The notes under the pieces: model-generated
Seen by the model: the letters and a program-made list of their open reading frames with translations, nothing else
Databases searched by the model: none
Told to the model about the DNA's origin: nothing
IMG/VR virus record: IMGVR_UViG_3300036770_001055
Coordinates: 1-45,852 of that record
Source of the DNA: a virus
Reading direction: 5' to 3' (one strand)
Length of the DNA stretch: 45,852 nucleotides
Made by a program: the position numbers and the translations under genes
Shown here: one piece after another, positions 1-8,229 of the stretch
Position numbering within the stretch: position 1 is the stretch's first letter
Layout of the letters: the number at the start of each line of letters is the position of its first letter

Positions 1-193
1 GGACACGTACAACTTATTCGCGCTTCTTTATGCGAGTTACGACAACACTGAATGCCCCGTTTCTGGTGGCCGTGGTATTAGTGCGCTTGCGGACTTCAAC
101 GCGAATAAAACGCTCACGGTGCCGAATATGAGCGGAAATACTATTACCGGCCCGTCTGACTCATACGCCATCCAGTACATCATTAAACTCTAG
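1..193 (+). CDS. Tail fibre / tail collar protein, C-terminal end (partial)
   Basis: Only the last 63 codons are present; the start lies outside the window. The readable end contains PVSGGRGISALADF, NANKTLTVPNMSG and a hydrophobic terminus SYAIQYIIKL. This GGRG...A.ADF..NKTLTVP pattern is typical of the C-terminal region of phage tail fibres and collar-domain proteins, which bind the host surface. It is followed 11 bp later by the membrane protein and holin genes, a common late-gene order. The exact fibre class cannot be told from this fragment. Confidence 0.7.
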   Translation, partial: DTYNLFALLYASYDNTECPVSGGRGISALADFNANKTLTVPNMSGNTITGPSDSYAIQYIIKL

Positions 194-204
194 GGACTAC
201 TGCT

Positions 205-507
205 ATGCCGGAACCCAAAGTTAGATGGGACTTTTCGATTGGTAACTTGGTGAACTTAGCCGTTCTTATCGTGGGTATCGGCGTAGCTTGGGGTGTCATG
301 TCGTCGCGAAGCGAGTCTTCGCAGAGTGCTCTTCTCAAGCTTAACGGGAATATGGTATCTATTGAAGAGCGCGTCCGCACTCTTGAGCTTAACCAGACAC
401 GTTCTGACGAACGTCTATCGAATATCCTTCAATCATTGGCGCGTATCGAGTCGCGCCTAGAGAGGTTTGAGTCCAGTGCGGATCTCAAACATAAGCCTAC
501 GAAGTAG
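205..507 (+). CDS. Small membrane-anchored coiled-coil protein (unknown function)
   Basis: A 100-residue protein starting at ATG 205. Residues about 14-33 (NLVNLAVLIVGIGVAWGVM) form one strong transmembrane segment. The rest is hydrophilic and helical with heptad-like spacing (EERVRTLELNQTRSDERLSNI), suggesting a coiled coil. The gene lies directly before the holin and spanin-like genes, so a role in lysis or as an accessory membrane protein is plausible, but that is inferred from position only. I do not recognise a named family with certainty. Confidence 0.7.
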   Translation: MPEPKVRWDFSIGNLVNLAVLIVGIGVAWGVMSSRSESSQSALLKLNGNMVSIEERVRTLELNQTRSDERLSNILQSLARIESRLERFESSADLKHKPTK

Positions 508-516
508 GAGACTTGT

Positions 517-684
517 ATGACTGCTGAACAGGTAGCTGGTATTATCCGAGCCGCAGTGGCCGCCGTTGGTGGCTACTTTGTTGGTAAGGGTATGGTCGAT
601 GCTGATACGGTCGCAACTATCGGTGGTGCTCTTGCTACCCTTGGTACGGCTGTGTGGTCGGTGTGGGCCAAGCAGGAGAAGTAA
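517..684 (+). CDS. Probable small holin
   Basis: A 55-residue protein starting at ATG 517, with an AGGAG-type site in gaagtaggagacttgt just upstream. It has a hydrophobic helix around residues 6-24 (VAGIIRAAVAAVGGYFVGKG), a short turn (MVDADT) and a second hydrophobic stretch around residues 31-50, ending in the charged tail KQEK. Two short helices with GGYFVGKG and DADT resemble the small phage holins of the Pam3-gp28 type, which make the inner-membrane lesion at lysis. The spanin-like genes follow immediately, while the endolysin is about 14 kb away on the opposite strand (14644-15255). Confidence 0.65.
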   Translation: MTAEQVAGIIRAAVAAVGGYFVGKGMVDADTVATIGGALATLGTAVWSVWAKQEK

Positions 685-686
685 TC

Positions 687-923
687 GTGGCTTACGAAGC
701 CATCTTCATCCTGATCTCTATGGCGATAAGTGGCGGTATTCTTGCTGCCCTTATCGCTGTAGCCCGCGAAGCGGGTAAGAGCGAGGCGCTTAGGAAGGTG
801 GCCGACGACAATGCGGAGAAGATACGTGAAGCTGCTAGGGCTGCTGCTCGTGCCGATGACTCTGTTCGCAGGGACGTTGCCTCTGGTAAGCTGCACGAAG
901 ACGACGGCTTCCGTAGAGACTGA
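687..923 (+). CDS. Inner-membrane spanin-like protein (Rz-like)
   Basis: A 78-residue protein starting at GTG 687, three bases after the holin stop. It has one N-terminal transmembrane helix (residues about 4-25, ILISMAISGGILAALIAVA) and then a charged helical domain (REAGKSEALRKVADDNAEKI). A membrane anchor plus periplasmic helix, with a lipoprotein gene nested in its 3' half in another frame, is the classic Rz/Rz1 arrangement; such pairs fuse the inner and outer membranes at the end of lysis. The call rests on architecture and overlap rather than on a recognised sequence family. Confidence 0.55.
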   Translation: MAYEAIFILISMAISGGILAALIAVAREAGKSEALRKVADDNAEKIREAARAAARADDSVRRDVASGKLHEDDGFRRD

Positions 924-1047
924 GTGCCTCATCGCACGACCTATTACTTGGTCTACGAAAGATACGCCTGAGACGATTGCCGAAGTGAAGGCCCATAACG
1001 CTCGCGTACTGAGTGTGTGCACCGCTAGATCCGGAGAGAAGCAGTGA
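811..1047 (+). CDS. Outer-membrane lipoprotein, spanin-like (Rz1-like)
   Basis: A 78-residue protein that begins inside the preceding gene in a different frame. It has a basic N-terminus (MRRRYVK), a hydrophobic core and a lipobox-like LVSC at residues 25-28, giving a predicted lipoprotein of about 51 mature residues. The mature part contains CLIARPITWS and AHNARVLSVC, a pattern I recognise from small phage lipoproteins near lysis genes. Nested, overlapping coding supports an o-spanin role. Its TGA at 1045-1047 overlaps the GTG start of the next gene (1044). Confidence 0.6.
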   Translation: MRRRYVKLLGLLLVPMTLFAGTLPLVSCTKTTASVETECLIARPITWSTKDTPETIAEVKAHNARVLSVCTARSGEKQ

Positions 1048-1136
1048 AGAAGACGTTCAAACCGTGCCCTGGATGCCCTACTCCAGCTAAGTGTAAGGCC
1101 GCTGGTAAGTGCTTGAAGAAGGCGTCGAAGAAGTGA
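1044..1136 (+). CDS. Tiny Cys/Lys-rich protein (30 aa)
   Basis: GTG 1044 opens a 30-codon frame whose product carries CPGCPTPAKCKAAGKC, four cysteines in a CxxC-x6-C-x5-C pattern, in a lysine-rich context. Its start overlaps the spanin-like stop (GTGA) and its TGA (1134-1136) overlaps the GTG start of the next gene (1133). The tight coupling and cysteine spacing argue that it is real. The cysteines could bind zinc. I have an impression that similar micro-proteins occur beside phage tail genes, but the function is unknown. Confidence 0.6.
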   Translation: MKKTFKPCPGCPTPAKCKAAGKCLKKASKK

Positions 1137-3586
1137 CAGCAACTAAGATCACCAGATTTCTGGGTACAGCCCCGAAGAACTCTCCCGAGCTTCTGCCCGA
1201 CACAGCGGCGCAGATTGCGCGGAACTGTAAGCTTTACTCTGGTGATCTTATTCCCTACCCGGCTCCGGTTCTTTCGGCAAGCACTGGCCGCTCTGGTGTT
1301 ACGCGGACGATCCATGCCCTACGTAATCCTGATACAGGTGCGCTACAATGGCTTTCGTGGCTGACAGATGTAAACATCGTCACACCTGCAACGGATGAGC
1401 TTAACGAACAGCGGTTTTACTATACGGGCGACGGCGCCCCAAAAGTAAGTACGTATGACAAAGCTATTAGCGGAGCCGGTCCATATCCCGCAGCCGGTGG
1501 ATATTACGATCTTGGGTTGCCTCTTCCGACTGTTACGCCAGTCGGTACAGAAACAGCATTTACTGCTGTGCCCACTGCGACTGTAACCCGCGACAATGCC
1601 GGTAACGTAACCCTCACGACGGGTTCCGCACATAACCTTACTAATGGTGCATACGCAACTGTTAGCGGATTCACAAGCCTGACCGGGACGTATTCGCGCA
1701 CTGGCACGACGATCACTGTCACGATAACTGCGCACGGTTTGTCTACCGGAGGCACAGTGTTTCTTAGGTTCACGTCCGGCACAGCTACGTCTAATCAATA
1801 TACTATAACTGTTACTGGCACGGACACGTTCACATGCGCGGATTCTGTATCTGGCGCTACGAGTGGAGATGTAGAGCTTGATCTTTCGTCATTTAATATC
1901 ACAACGGAAGTAACAGTTGTAAACTCAACCACCATCTCATACCTTTCCCCAGGCTTCGCCCTCGCGTCTCGCGCGTATACTGCCGGTAAGGTAGACCTCG
2001 GCGGGCAGATCCAGGCTCGGTCTTACCTTTACACATGGTTTACTCCTTGGCTTGAGGAATCTGTTGGCTCATCCCCGTCTGACGCGGTGTTCATCAAAGA
2101 AGGGCAGATCGTAACAGTATCAAGCCTACCGACCGCGCCGCCCAGCGGGAGCAATTTTGTCCGCGCTATCCGACTTTACCGCACTGTGTCGGGCACGACC
2201 GATACAGCCTTCTATCGCCTCAAGACCTTATGGTTCCCTAACAGAATTACAACTATGTCGCGTTCATCTAATGTTACGACCGCGACTACGCTCTACCCAC
2301 ATGCTCTTATTGCTGGGGACCGCGTAAAAGTAGACATTACTACTGGCGACCTTGCCGGGGCCGATTCGTTCGACATAACGGATGGTATTGTAACAACTAC
2401 GCCAACGGCTTATACTTTCACGTATGCCCAGACTGCGGCCAATGCCGGGAACACTTCGGTATTTGGTTATCTCTACTATGATGTGTCTGAAACGCCTGCG
2501 GATACAGCGCGGTACTGGGGCTACGCTAGCAACTATGATTTTACTGATGACTTCAACTACCGTAGCTTGTTGGACGTTTTGAGTACGACTGACTACACAC
2601 CCCCGCCGAGCGATCTAAAGGGCCTTACGGTTATTCGTAATAGTATTCTGGCTGGGTTCTCTGGTAACGACGTTTACTTTTCCGAACCCGGTCAGTTCCA
2701 TGCGTGGCCGTTGTCTTATAAGCGTTCGTTTGAGAGCACTATTGTTGGGCTCGCTCCTTTCGGAGGTTCCCTCCTCGTCCTAACGGACTCCTACCCGTAT
2801 GTTGTAGAAGGTAACGATCCTGCGACGATGACCACGACAAGGTTGTCCTCGCGGTACCCCTGCTTGAACGCACGCAGCATCGTAGAGACTAGCACTGGTG
2901 TTATTTACTCTACGCATGATGGACTGGCTATTTACTCATCTGGTATTGGTGCGCAGTTATTAACTCGTGTGCTGCACAGCAGCGACACGTGGACTGAGGC
3001 TCTGAACCCTTCGACCATTGTCGCTACCCAATACAAAGATGCGTATTTCGCGTCGCATTCGTCCGCCGCGTTAGTCTTCGACTTTGCTGCGACAGGACCG
3101 GGTGGGCAGGCAACACCGTCGTTTGTGGATATAGACTTCGCGTTTACTGCTGCATGGTATGACACAACAACGAACTATTTGTATCTGGCGGCAGGGACCA
3201 ACGGCAGTATCTATAGATGGGACAATCCGTCGCAGCCTGCTATGACGATGCGCTGGAAGTCAAAAGTATTCAAGACAACTACGTACGATAACCTTGGGGC
3301 GGCGCGTATTATTGCGGATTATTCAGGTGAACCACCATCGTCAGTGTGGGCAGAAGACGAGACTACGTGGGGGGCTGCCGAAGAACTTTGGGATGCCGCC
3401 GATCCTGTTACGTTTAAGCTATACGTTAACAAATCGCTGTTGTTTACAACTACCGAATCAGAGGATCATGTGTTCCGTCTTCCCGCTGGGTATAAATCCG
3501 ACACGTTTGAGGTAGAAGTCAGCAGCACTGTTCGTGTCCGCGCGATTCATTTGGCTAACTCTGCCTCTGACTTGAGGAACGTCTAA
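1133..3586 (+). CDS. Large virion protein, probable tail nozzle / tail tubular protein
   Basis: An 817-residue product from GTG 1133, which overlaps the preceding stop; an upstream in-frame GTG at 1109 would add eight residues that lie inside the preceding gene. The N-terminus (ITRFLGTAPKNSPELLPD) and later segments (WFPNRITTMSR, GLTVIRNSILAGFSGNDVY, SEPGQFHAWP) resemble podovirus nozzle or tail tubular B-type proteins, which form the lower tail and often have a beta-propeller fold. A Thr/Val/Ser-rich stretch near residues 150-280, with repeated NAGNVTLTTGSAHNL and TITVTITAHGLSTGG type motifs, looks like Ig-like or beta-sandwich insertions. There is no signal peptide. The assignment is by pattern and late-gene position. 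Confidence 0.6.
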   Translation: MTATKITRFLGTAPKNSPELLPDTAAQIARNCKLYSGDLIPYPAPVLSASTGRSGVTRTIHALRNPDTGALQWLSWLTDVNIVTPATDELNEQRFYYTGDGAPKVSTYDKAISGAGPYPAAGGYYDLGLPLPTVTPVGTETAFTAVPTATVTRDNAGNVTLTTGSAHNLTNGAYATVSGFTSLTGTYSRTGTTITVTITAHGLSTGGTVFLRFTSGTATSNQYTITVTGTDTFTCADSVSGATSGDVELDLSSFNITTEVTVVNSTTISYLSPGFALASRAYTAGKVDLGGQIQARSYLYTWFTPWLEESVGSSPSDAVFIKEGQIVTVSSLPTAPPSGSNFVRAIRLYRTVSGTTDTAFYRLKTLWFPNRITTMSRSSNVTTATTLYPHALIAGDRVKVDITTGDLAGADSFDITDGIVTTTPTAYTFTYAQTAANAGNTSVFGYLYYDVSETPADTARYWGYASNYDFTDDFNYRSLLDVLSTTDYTPPPSDLKGLTVIRNSILAGFSGNDVYFSEPGQFHAWPLSYKRSFESTIVGLAPFGGSLLVLTDSYPYVVEGNDPATMTTTRLSSRYPCLNARSIVETSTGVIYSTHDGLAIYSSGIGAQLLTRVLHSSDTWTEALNPSTIVATQYKDAYFASHSSAALVFDFAATGPGGQATPSFVDIDFAFTAAWYDTTTNYLYLAAGTNGSIYRWDNPSQPAMTMRWKSKVFKTTTYDNLGAARIIADYSGEPPSSVWAEDETTWGAAEELWDAADPVTFKLYVNKSLLFTTTESEDHVFRLPAGYKSDTFEVEVSSTVRVRAIHLANSASDLRNV

Positions 3587-3933
3587 TGGCCCGCTTCTCT
3601 GGTATCCCTGCTCTACCGCAGTCTAACATTGACCCGGCTGTTTATGCGGTCATTAGCGCATTAAAAGAAAACGTCGAGCTTTTGACTGGTACACGCGGCG
3701 AAGCCGATGGGGCTAGTGTTGCTCTTACGAAGTCTTCGCTAACTGTAGCGGCCCCGTCCGATGCGCTGATTTCTGCCCTTACTGCGAAGGGTTATGGCGT
3801 GACGATTAGCGGTGTTTCTGTACCTACACAAGCCGATTACCTCGACTTGCTTCGAGATGTGTCGCTTCTGTTGAACGATGTTATTAGACTCAGAGCTACG
3901 TTGCAGACGCTCGTCAGCCAGTTGAGGACTTGA
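3586..3933 (+). CDS. Conserved small virion-region protein (unknown)
   Basis: A 115-residue protein whose ATG (3586) overlaps the stop of the previous gene (TAATG). The N-terminus FSGIPALPQSNIDP is followed by a segment with ENVELLTGTRG, a pattern seen in short proteins located between tail genes of podovirus-like phages. The last third (YLDLLRDVSLLLNDVIRLRATLQTL) is amphipathic helical. Likely a structural accessory protein by position. No enzyme motif is visible. Confidence 0.65.
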   Translation: MARFSGIPALPQSNIDPAVYAVISALKENVELLTGTRGEADGASVALTKSSLTVAAPSDALISALTAKGYGVTISGVSVPTQADYLDLLRDVSLLLNDVIRLRATLQTLVSQLRT

Positions 3934-3935
3934 CC

Positions 3936-4778
3936 ATGGCTATGAATAACCCAATGATTCCAGAGCGTCCGGCTCCGGCTGCTTCGCCTGATACGACACG
4001 CCTTGATCTACCACAGGCTCTCGCGGATCTTCTTGTTATGCCCTCTGTACCCGCGATGCAGCAGCCCGAGATAGGTATTGCCAGTGGGCAGACCGGGCTC
4101 TCTAGCTTTGTCGGTGCGCAGCCGCAGGCTGGGCTTCCTGCTTTCCAGCAGGGTGGCCTCGTTGGTCCGGGGGGTATGCCAGTGCCGCCTCCTAGTCCTG
4201 CTCCAATGGCCCCGCCTAGCGGTGCCCCTGGTCTAGCACCTCAAGGGGCTGGGCAGCAAGTATCTCCGCAGATGATCCAGACGGAAGCGCAGCGGTTCGC
4301 ACAGCAGAATCCGCAGCAGATGCAGCAGATCCAGATGGGTATCCAGCAGGCGATGCAGCAGGGCGACCTGACGCCTCAAGAGCTTAACATGATGGTGCAG
4401 ATGGCTACGGCTGCACTTCAGAACCCGGCGCTTTACCCACAGCTTCGTCGTGCGGCGATCCAGCAGGGGCTGGCTACTGAGGCTGACATCAGCCCGCAGT
4501 ATGACCCCGGCCTTCTCTTCACGTTGCTGCTTGTCGGACGGGCCCTTCAGGGCGGTGTCGCCCCAGGTCTGCCGGGTGGGCAGCCGATGGGTGGGCAGCC
4601 GATGCCTTCGATGAAGATGGGTGGGGCACTCCCGACCAAGAGCCCGAACCCGGACGGTGGCATCCCGATCAAGGCGCACGAGGGCGAGTATGTTATCCCC
4701 GCCGAAGTCGTGCGGGCGAAGGGCACGGAGTTTTTCGATAGCCTCGTGAAGAAGTATCGTGAAGGGCAAGGCGAGTGA
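3936..4778 (+). CDS. Pro/Gln-rich virion-associated protein
   Basis: About 280 residues from ATG 3936, which has GAGG eight bases upstream; a TTG at 3930 is too close to that site. The first half is rich in Pro, Gln and Met (for example QNPQQMQQIQMGIQQAMQQ) and probably disordered. The last 50 residues hold a conserved-looking element, GGIPIKAHEGEYVIPAEVV and GTEFFDSLVKKY, which recurs at the C-termini of phage structural and tape-measure-like proteins. It sits between the nozzle-like gene and the GNAT-like gene, so a minor virion or assembly protein is likely. Confidence 0.6.
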   Translation: MAMNNPMIPERPAPAASPDTTRLDLPQALADLLVMPSVPAMQQPEIGIASGQTGLSSFVGAQPQAGLPAFQQGGLVGPGGMPVPPPSPAPMAPPSGAPGLAPQGAGQQVSPQMIQTEAQRFAQQNPQQMQQIQMGIQQAMQQGDLTPQELNMMVQMATAALQNPALYPQLRRAAIQQGLATEADISPQYDPGLLFTLLLVGRALQGGVAPGLPGGQPMGGQPMPSMKMGGALPTKSPNPDGGIPIKAHEGEYVIPAEVVRAKGTEFFDSLVKKYREGQGE

Positions 4779-5221
4779 AGACGCTCTCGATTGAAATGCT
4801 AACCCCTCCCCGCGTGGAGATCTTGTGGTCCAAGGTCGAACCGCTTCTGAAACTTTCTTGCGAAAGCAATGAAGTAGGGGCTTTCGATATTGCCCCGTAT
4901 GATATATACAGGTTAGCTAAATCTGAGCAAGCGGTTGTATTTGCAGCGTTTGAGAACAAAACTCTTGTCGCTGTCCTTGCGTTTCAGTTCCACATGACGA
5001 ACGGGAAGAAGGGTGCCGACGTTATAGCGATGGCTGGTAAAAACTTACTCACGCTGAAGGCTGCATTCTGGCAGCCGATCCTCGATTGGCTCAAGGCCAA
5101 CGGGGTTGAGTTCGTTGACGCTTACGCCCGCCCCGACCTTGCCCATGTATATGCGAAGAAGTTTGGCTTTAACAAGTCCTGCACGATGGTGCGAATGACG
5201 TTTGATGGAGACGCGCGATGA
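4775..5221 (+). CDS. GNAT-like acetyltransferase-fold phage protein
   Basis: A 148-residue protein with a GTG start overlapping the previous stop. The layout resembles phage GNAT-fold proteins: a central strand region (AVVFAAFENKTLVAVLAFQF), a helix, then WLKANGVEFVDAYARPDLAHVYAKKFGF, where a C-terminal VYAKKFGF-type element matches the usual end of GNAT domains. Related proteins occur among podovirus internal virion genes (gp13-type). The classical acetyl-CoA loop (Q/RxxGxG/A) is not obvious, so catalysis is uncertain. It is coupled by a 4-bp overlap to the next gene. Confidence 0.5.
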   Translation: MKTLSIEMLTPPRVEILWSKVEPLLKLSCESNEVGAFDIAPYDIYRLAKSEQAVVFAAFENKTLVAVLAFQFHMTNGKKGADVIAMAGKNLLTLKAAFWQPILDWLKANGVEFVDAYARPDLAHVYAKKFGFNKSCTMVRMTFDGDAR

Positions 5222-6276
5222 GCAAAGGCGCCAAAATAGCAATCGGCATCGCGGCTGCCGTTGTGATCCCCTTCGCCGCTCCTGTTATTGCTGGTGCTAT
5301 CGGGTTATCTGGAGCTATTGGATCGGCACTTGTAGGTGCTGGCCTTGGCGCTGGCACTGGATATGCTACGGGTGGGACTAGAGGTGCTCTTATCGGTGCG
5401 CTAGGCGGCGGTGTAGGCGGTTTCGTTGGTGCTGGCGGCGCATCCGGCTTATTTGGTGGCGCTGGTAGCGCTGCCGCTCCTACTGCTGGCGCGGGGTTAA
5501 CCTCTCCTACAGCTTGGGCCGCTGGTACTACGGTAATCCCCGCTGGTGGTGTTGCCGCTCCTCTCGTTGCTCCTGCCGCTACGACTGGAATTGGCGCTAC
5601 TCTTGGCGGTATGGTTCAGAAGCTAGCAACTAGCCCACAGGCACTTACCGGCATCGCCTCTTACCTGTTCAACACGGATAAGATTGAGTCGCTTAAGCCA
5701 GAGCAGAAAGCGCTTCTTGAAAAGATCAAGCAAGACTCCGCTTCTAACGCTGCGCTTACCGCAGAACGGTTGGCCGCTGCTCGCGAGTTGATGAATACGG
5801 GTGTTGACCCAACAGTTGCATATGCTAACTCTATGGAAGCCCTTAATGTCCGCAAGGCTGAAGCGCAGCGGACGGCTGCCCTTGGCGGACGGACTTCACA
5901 GCAGCCATTTATCCAGCGGGCTTATGATATTGCCGCTGTTGAAAAGGGCGCCGAGGCTGCCCGTGGTGCTGCCGAGGAACGTCGTCGTGCACTTGCCGCA
6001 GGCTCTAGCGCACTTGCTGGTGTTAAGTACGAGACATCACAGCCGGAACAGGCGGCCCTTGCGATCAAGTCGCAAACTGCCGGGTTAGAGAGCCAGAACC
6101 TTAGCCAGTTGTTCGGCGGACTTGGTGCTGCGTTTGGTGGTGCTTCCAAACCTAATACGGGGATGGGCGCTGCACGGCCTACGCAAACGGCACAGGCTCA
6201 GCCGAGTGCCGGACTGAATATGTCGGGGTACAAGCCGGTCTCTGAAGATATGTTCGGCAACTACGCTGGAGCGTAA
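5218..6276 (+). CDS. Gly/Ala-rich internal virion or DNA-ejection protein
   Basis: A 352-residue protein starting at ATG 5218 (ATGA overlap). Residues about 5-110 are extremely rich in Gly and Ala with hydrophobic runs (IGIAAAVVIPFAAPVIAGAI; GALIGALGGGVGGFVGAGG), suited to membrane insertion. The rest is a long helical region with many Ala, Arg and Glu (AAEERRRALAAGSSALAGV). Podovirus ejection proteins typically combine membrane-active and helical segments, and this gene sits with two other long proteins in the usual three-gene block. The function is therefore inferred from composition and order. Confidence 0.55.
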   Translation: MSKGAKIAIGIAAAVVIPFAAPVIAGAIGLSGAIGSALVGAGLGAGTGYATGGTRGALIGALGGGVGGFVGAGGASGLFGGAGSAAAPTAGAGLTSPTAWAAGTTVIPAGGVAAPLVAPAATTGIGATLGGMVQKLATSPQALTGIASYLFNTDKIESLKPEQKALLEKIKQDSASNAALTAERLAAARELMNTGVDPTVAYANSMEALNVRKAEAQRTAALGGRTSQQPFIQRAYDIAAVEKGAEAARGAAEERRRALAAGSSALAGVKYETSQPEQAALAIKSQTAGLESQNLSQLFGGLGAAFGGASKPNTGMGAARPTQTAQAQPSAGLNMSGYKPVSEDMFGNYAGA

Positions 6277-6287
6277 AGGAATTAGCT

Positions 6288-8207
6288 ATGGCCTACGCAA
6301 CGATCACTCCCGGCACGATCACGATTCCTGACGTTACGCTCGCGGACTTGCCGAGCGCCTATATGAAAGGCGCTAAGGCCAGGACTGACATCACCAAAGC
6401 CGAAGAGGACATGCGGATCGCACAGATCCAGCGTGAACAGGACCAGCAGCGCATTGGCCTCCTTGGGCGCCAAGTCGGTGTGCAGGAACGCGGGGCGGCT
6501 CTTGCTGAACGTCAGTTCAAAGCGTCACAAGCGGAGGCGGCTCGCCAGAGAGCGGCTGCACAGGAAGAAGGTCGCGATGCCATTCGGGCTATGGAAGGAC
6601 TTACTCAGGGGTTAACGGCCCCCGTACCTACTGCTCCTGTCGCGGCTCCTGTCACGGCTCCTAGTGCCGGGGTTACGCTCCCAACAGATTATACTGTTAG
6701 AACAGAGGGAGTTGTTCCGTCAATCCCGCTCCCTGCCGTAGGTGCGTCTCCTAATTATTTAGGTGGCTCTGTGCCTAGCACAGCGGTCCCTCCTGTTACT
6801 CCTTCTCCAGGTATTACTTTTGGTGTGCCACCTCCGGGTGCTGCGCAAGCAGCGGCTGCCGAAGAGGCCGCTGGGGGTATGCCCCCTGGTATGATGCGAG
6901 CCGGGTTAGCCGGTGTCGCACCTCCTACTGCTCCTACTGCTCCTGCTGCTCCTGTTGCGCTTGCGGCCCCTGCGGCGGAGTTGCAGAGATTACGTGATAT
7001 TGCTGCTAGTACAACGGTTCCCGTCGCGCAAACACGGCAGGCGGCTGCACAAGCCGAACGTTTAACGGCTAAGAGTGTAGTTGAGGCAATTAACGCTATA
7101 GATACAACGGATCATTTCTATAAGCGCCAAGGGGATGTTGCGTCAGCGACTGGAATTGGTATGGCTACTCGACCTTATACAGAGTCAGCTATGCGAACTG
7201 CCGACGAACAGCGTTTTCCACAAGCCGAAGTAAACGCACGCGCCGCATGGCGCCAGCAGTACCGCGACATGCGTGCCTGGGCGCAAGATCCGAAGACGGT
7301 TAAGTATCTCTCGGAGAACCCGGAGGCGTTCAACCAGTTTCTCACCAGCCCAGCCGCTAGCTACCCAGCCCTTAAAACTCTACCCGCTACCGCTGGGCAG
7401 TCGGTTGCTCAAGGTGCAAAGACACTTGCTAAGAGATTAGCCGGTGGTGACACTGGTGTAAAGACCCCTGAAAATGGAGACTATTACGAAGAACTCCTCA
7501 AAAGGTTTAAGCCTACTGGCGAAGCCGTTCCTTCGGCTGCACTGCCGTCCAACTCGCCGTTGCCGCCGAGCCGTGCTATTGTAGAGGCGGAAGCGTACCG
7601 TGCGTTCTTCATGGATCGAGCAAAGGCAATGTATCAGCGCATGGCGCGTAGCGGCGTAGCAACTGCTGCGGACCATAAGGCGGCTCTTGATCTTGTCACT
7701 GCTGCGGCTAATGCCAACGCTGTCCGCACGAACGCCATGCTGGCGCACGGCCTCGATATGTCCCAGCAAGGGAACACGTCTTACCTGTCGCAAGTTGTCT
7801 CGCAGCTTACAGGCACGCCAACTAAGATCGAACGAGATGCGTTTAATATGTACACCGTGCAAGCGACAGGGCTTCCCTTGAAGAGGTATCCCAGCTACGA
7901 AGCATTCCGTGAAGACATGCGGCTGCGGTTTGACGCAACCTATCAGGCCCAGAAAGCAGAAGCCGACAAGGAAGCCAGAAAGGCACAGGTTAAGTTTAAC
8001 CAAGACGTAGCTCTTGAGGAAGCGAAGGCTGGGTTCAAGAACCCAGACGTTAAAGTTACGCCAGAGGGTAATATAGTCGTTACCGAACCGTGGACTGGCC
8101 GCGTTCGACTGATTCGACCGAAGCCTGTTAAAAAAGAAGGTGAGATTCCGCAGTTTGAAGTTATCGAGGAGCCTATTCGCCCTCGCCTCAGCCCAACCCA
8201 GCGGTAG
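6288..8207 (+). CDS. Internal virion / ejection protein
   Basis: A 639-residue protein from ATG 6288 with AAGGA upstream (taaaggaattagct). It starts with PGTITIPDVTLADLPSAYMK, continues as a charged helical region (EEDMRIAQIQREQDQQRIGL), then Pro/Ala-rich linkers (residues about 105-230) and a helical C-terminal half. There is no signal peptide or catalytic motif. The second long protein of the late block, between the Gly-rich gene and the 2137-residue gene, it most likely belongs to the ejected core. The Ala/Pro linkers have the same flavour as those of the next gene. Confidence 0.55.
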   Translation: MAYATITPGTITIPDVTLADLPSAYMKGAKARTDITKAEEDMRIAQIQREQDQQRIGLLGRQVGVQERGAALAERQFKASQAEAARQRAAAQEEGRDAIRAMEGLTQGLTAPVPTAPVAAPVTAPSAGVTLPTDYTVRTEGVVPSIPLPAVGASPNYLGGSVPSTAVPPVTPSPGITFGVPPPGAAQAAAAEEAAGGMPPGMMRAGLAGVAPPTAPTAPAAPVALAAPAAELQRLRDIAASTTVPVAQTRQAAAQAERLTAKSVVEAINAIDTTDHFYKRQGDVASATGIGMATRPYTESAMRTADEQRFPQAEVNARAAWRQQYRDMRAWAQDPKTVKYLSENPEAFNQFLTSPAASYPALKTLPATAGQSVAQGAKTLAKRLAGGDTGVKTPENGDYYEELLKRFKPTGEAVPSAALPSNSPLPPSRAIVEAEAYRAFFMDRAKAMYQRMARSGVATAADHKAALDLVTAAANANAVRTNAMLAHGLDMSQQGNTSYLSQVVSQLTGTPTKIERDAFNMYTVQATGLPLKRYPSYEAFREDMRLRFDATYQAQKAEADKEARKAQVKFNQDVALEEAKAGFKNPDVKVTPEGNIVVTEPWTGRVRLIRPKPVKKEGEIPQFEVIEEPIRPRLSPTQR

Positions 8208-8229
8208 CTCTTAAGTTTACAGGTCCAAG

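Noticed and set aside
1-193. Diversity-generating retroelement target in the tail fibre end
   Set aside because: No reverse transcriptase or template repeat was seen in the window. The fragment is too short to show adenine-biased variable codons.
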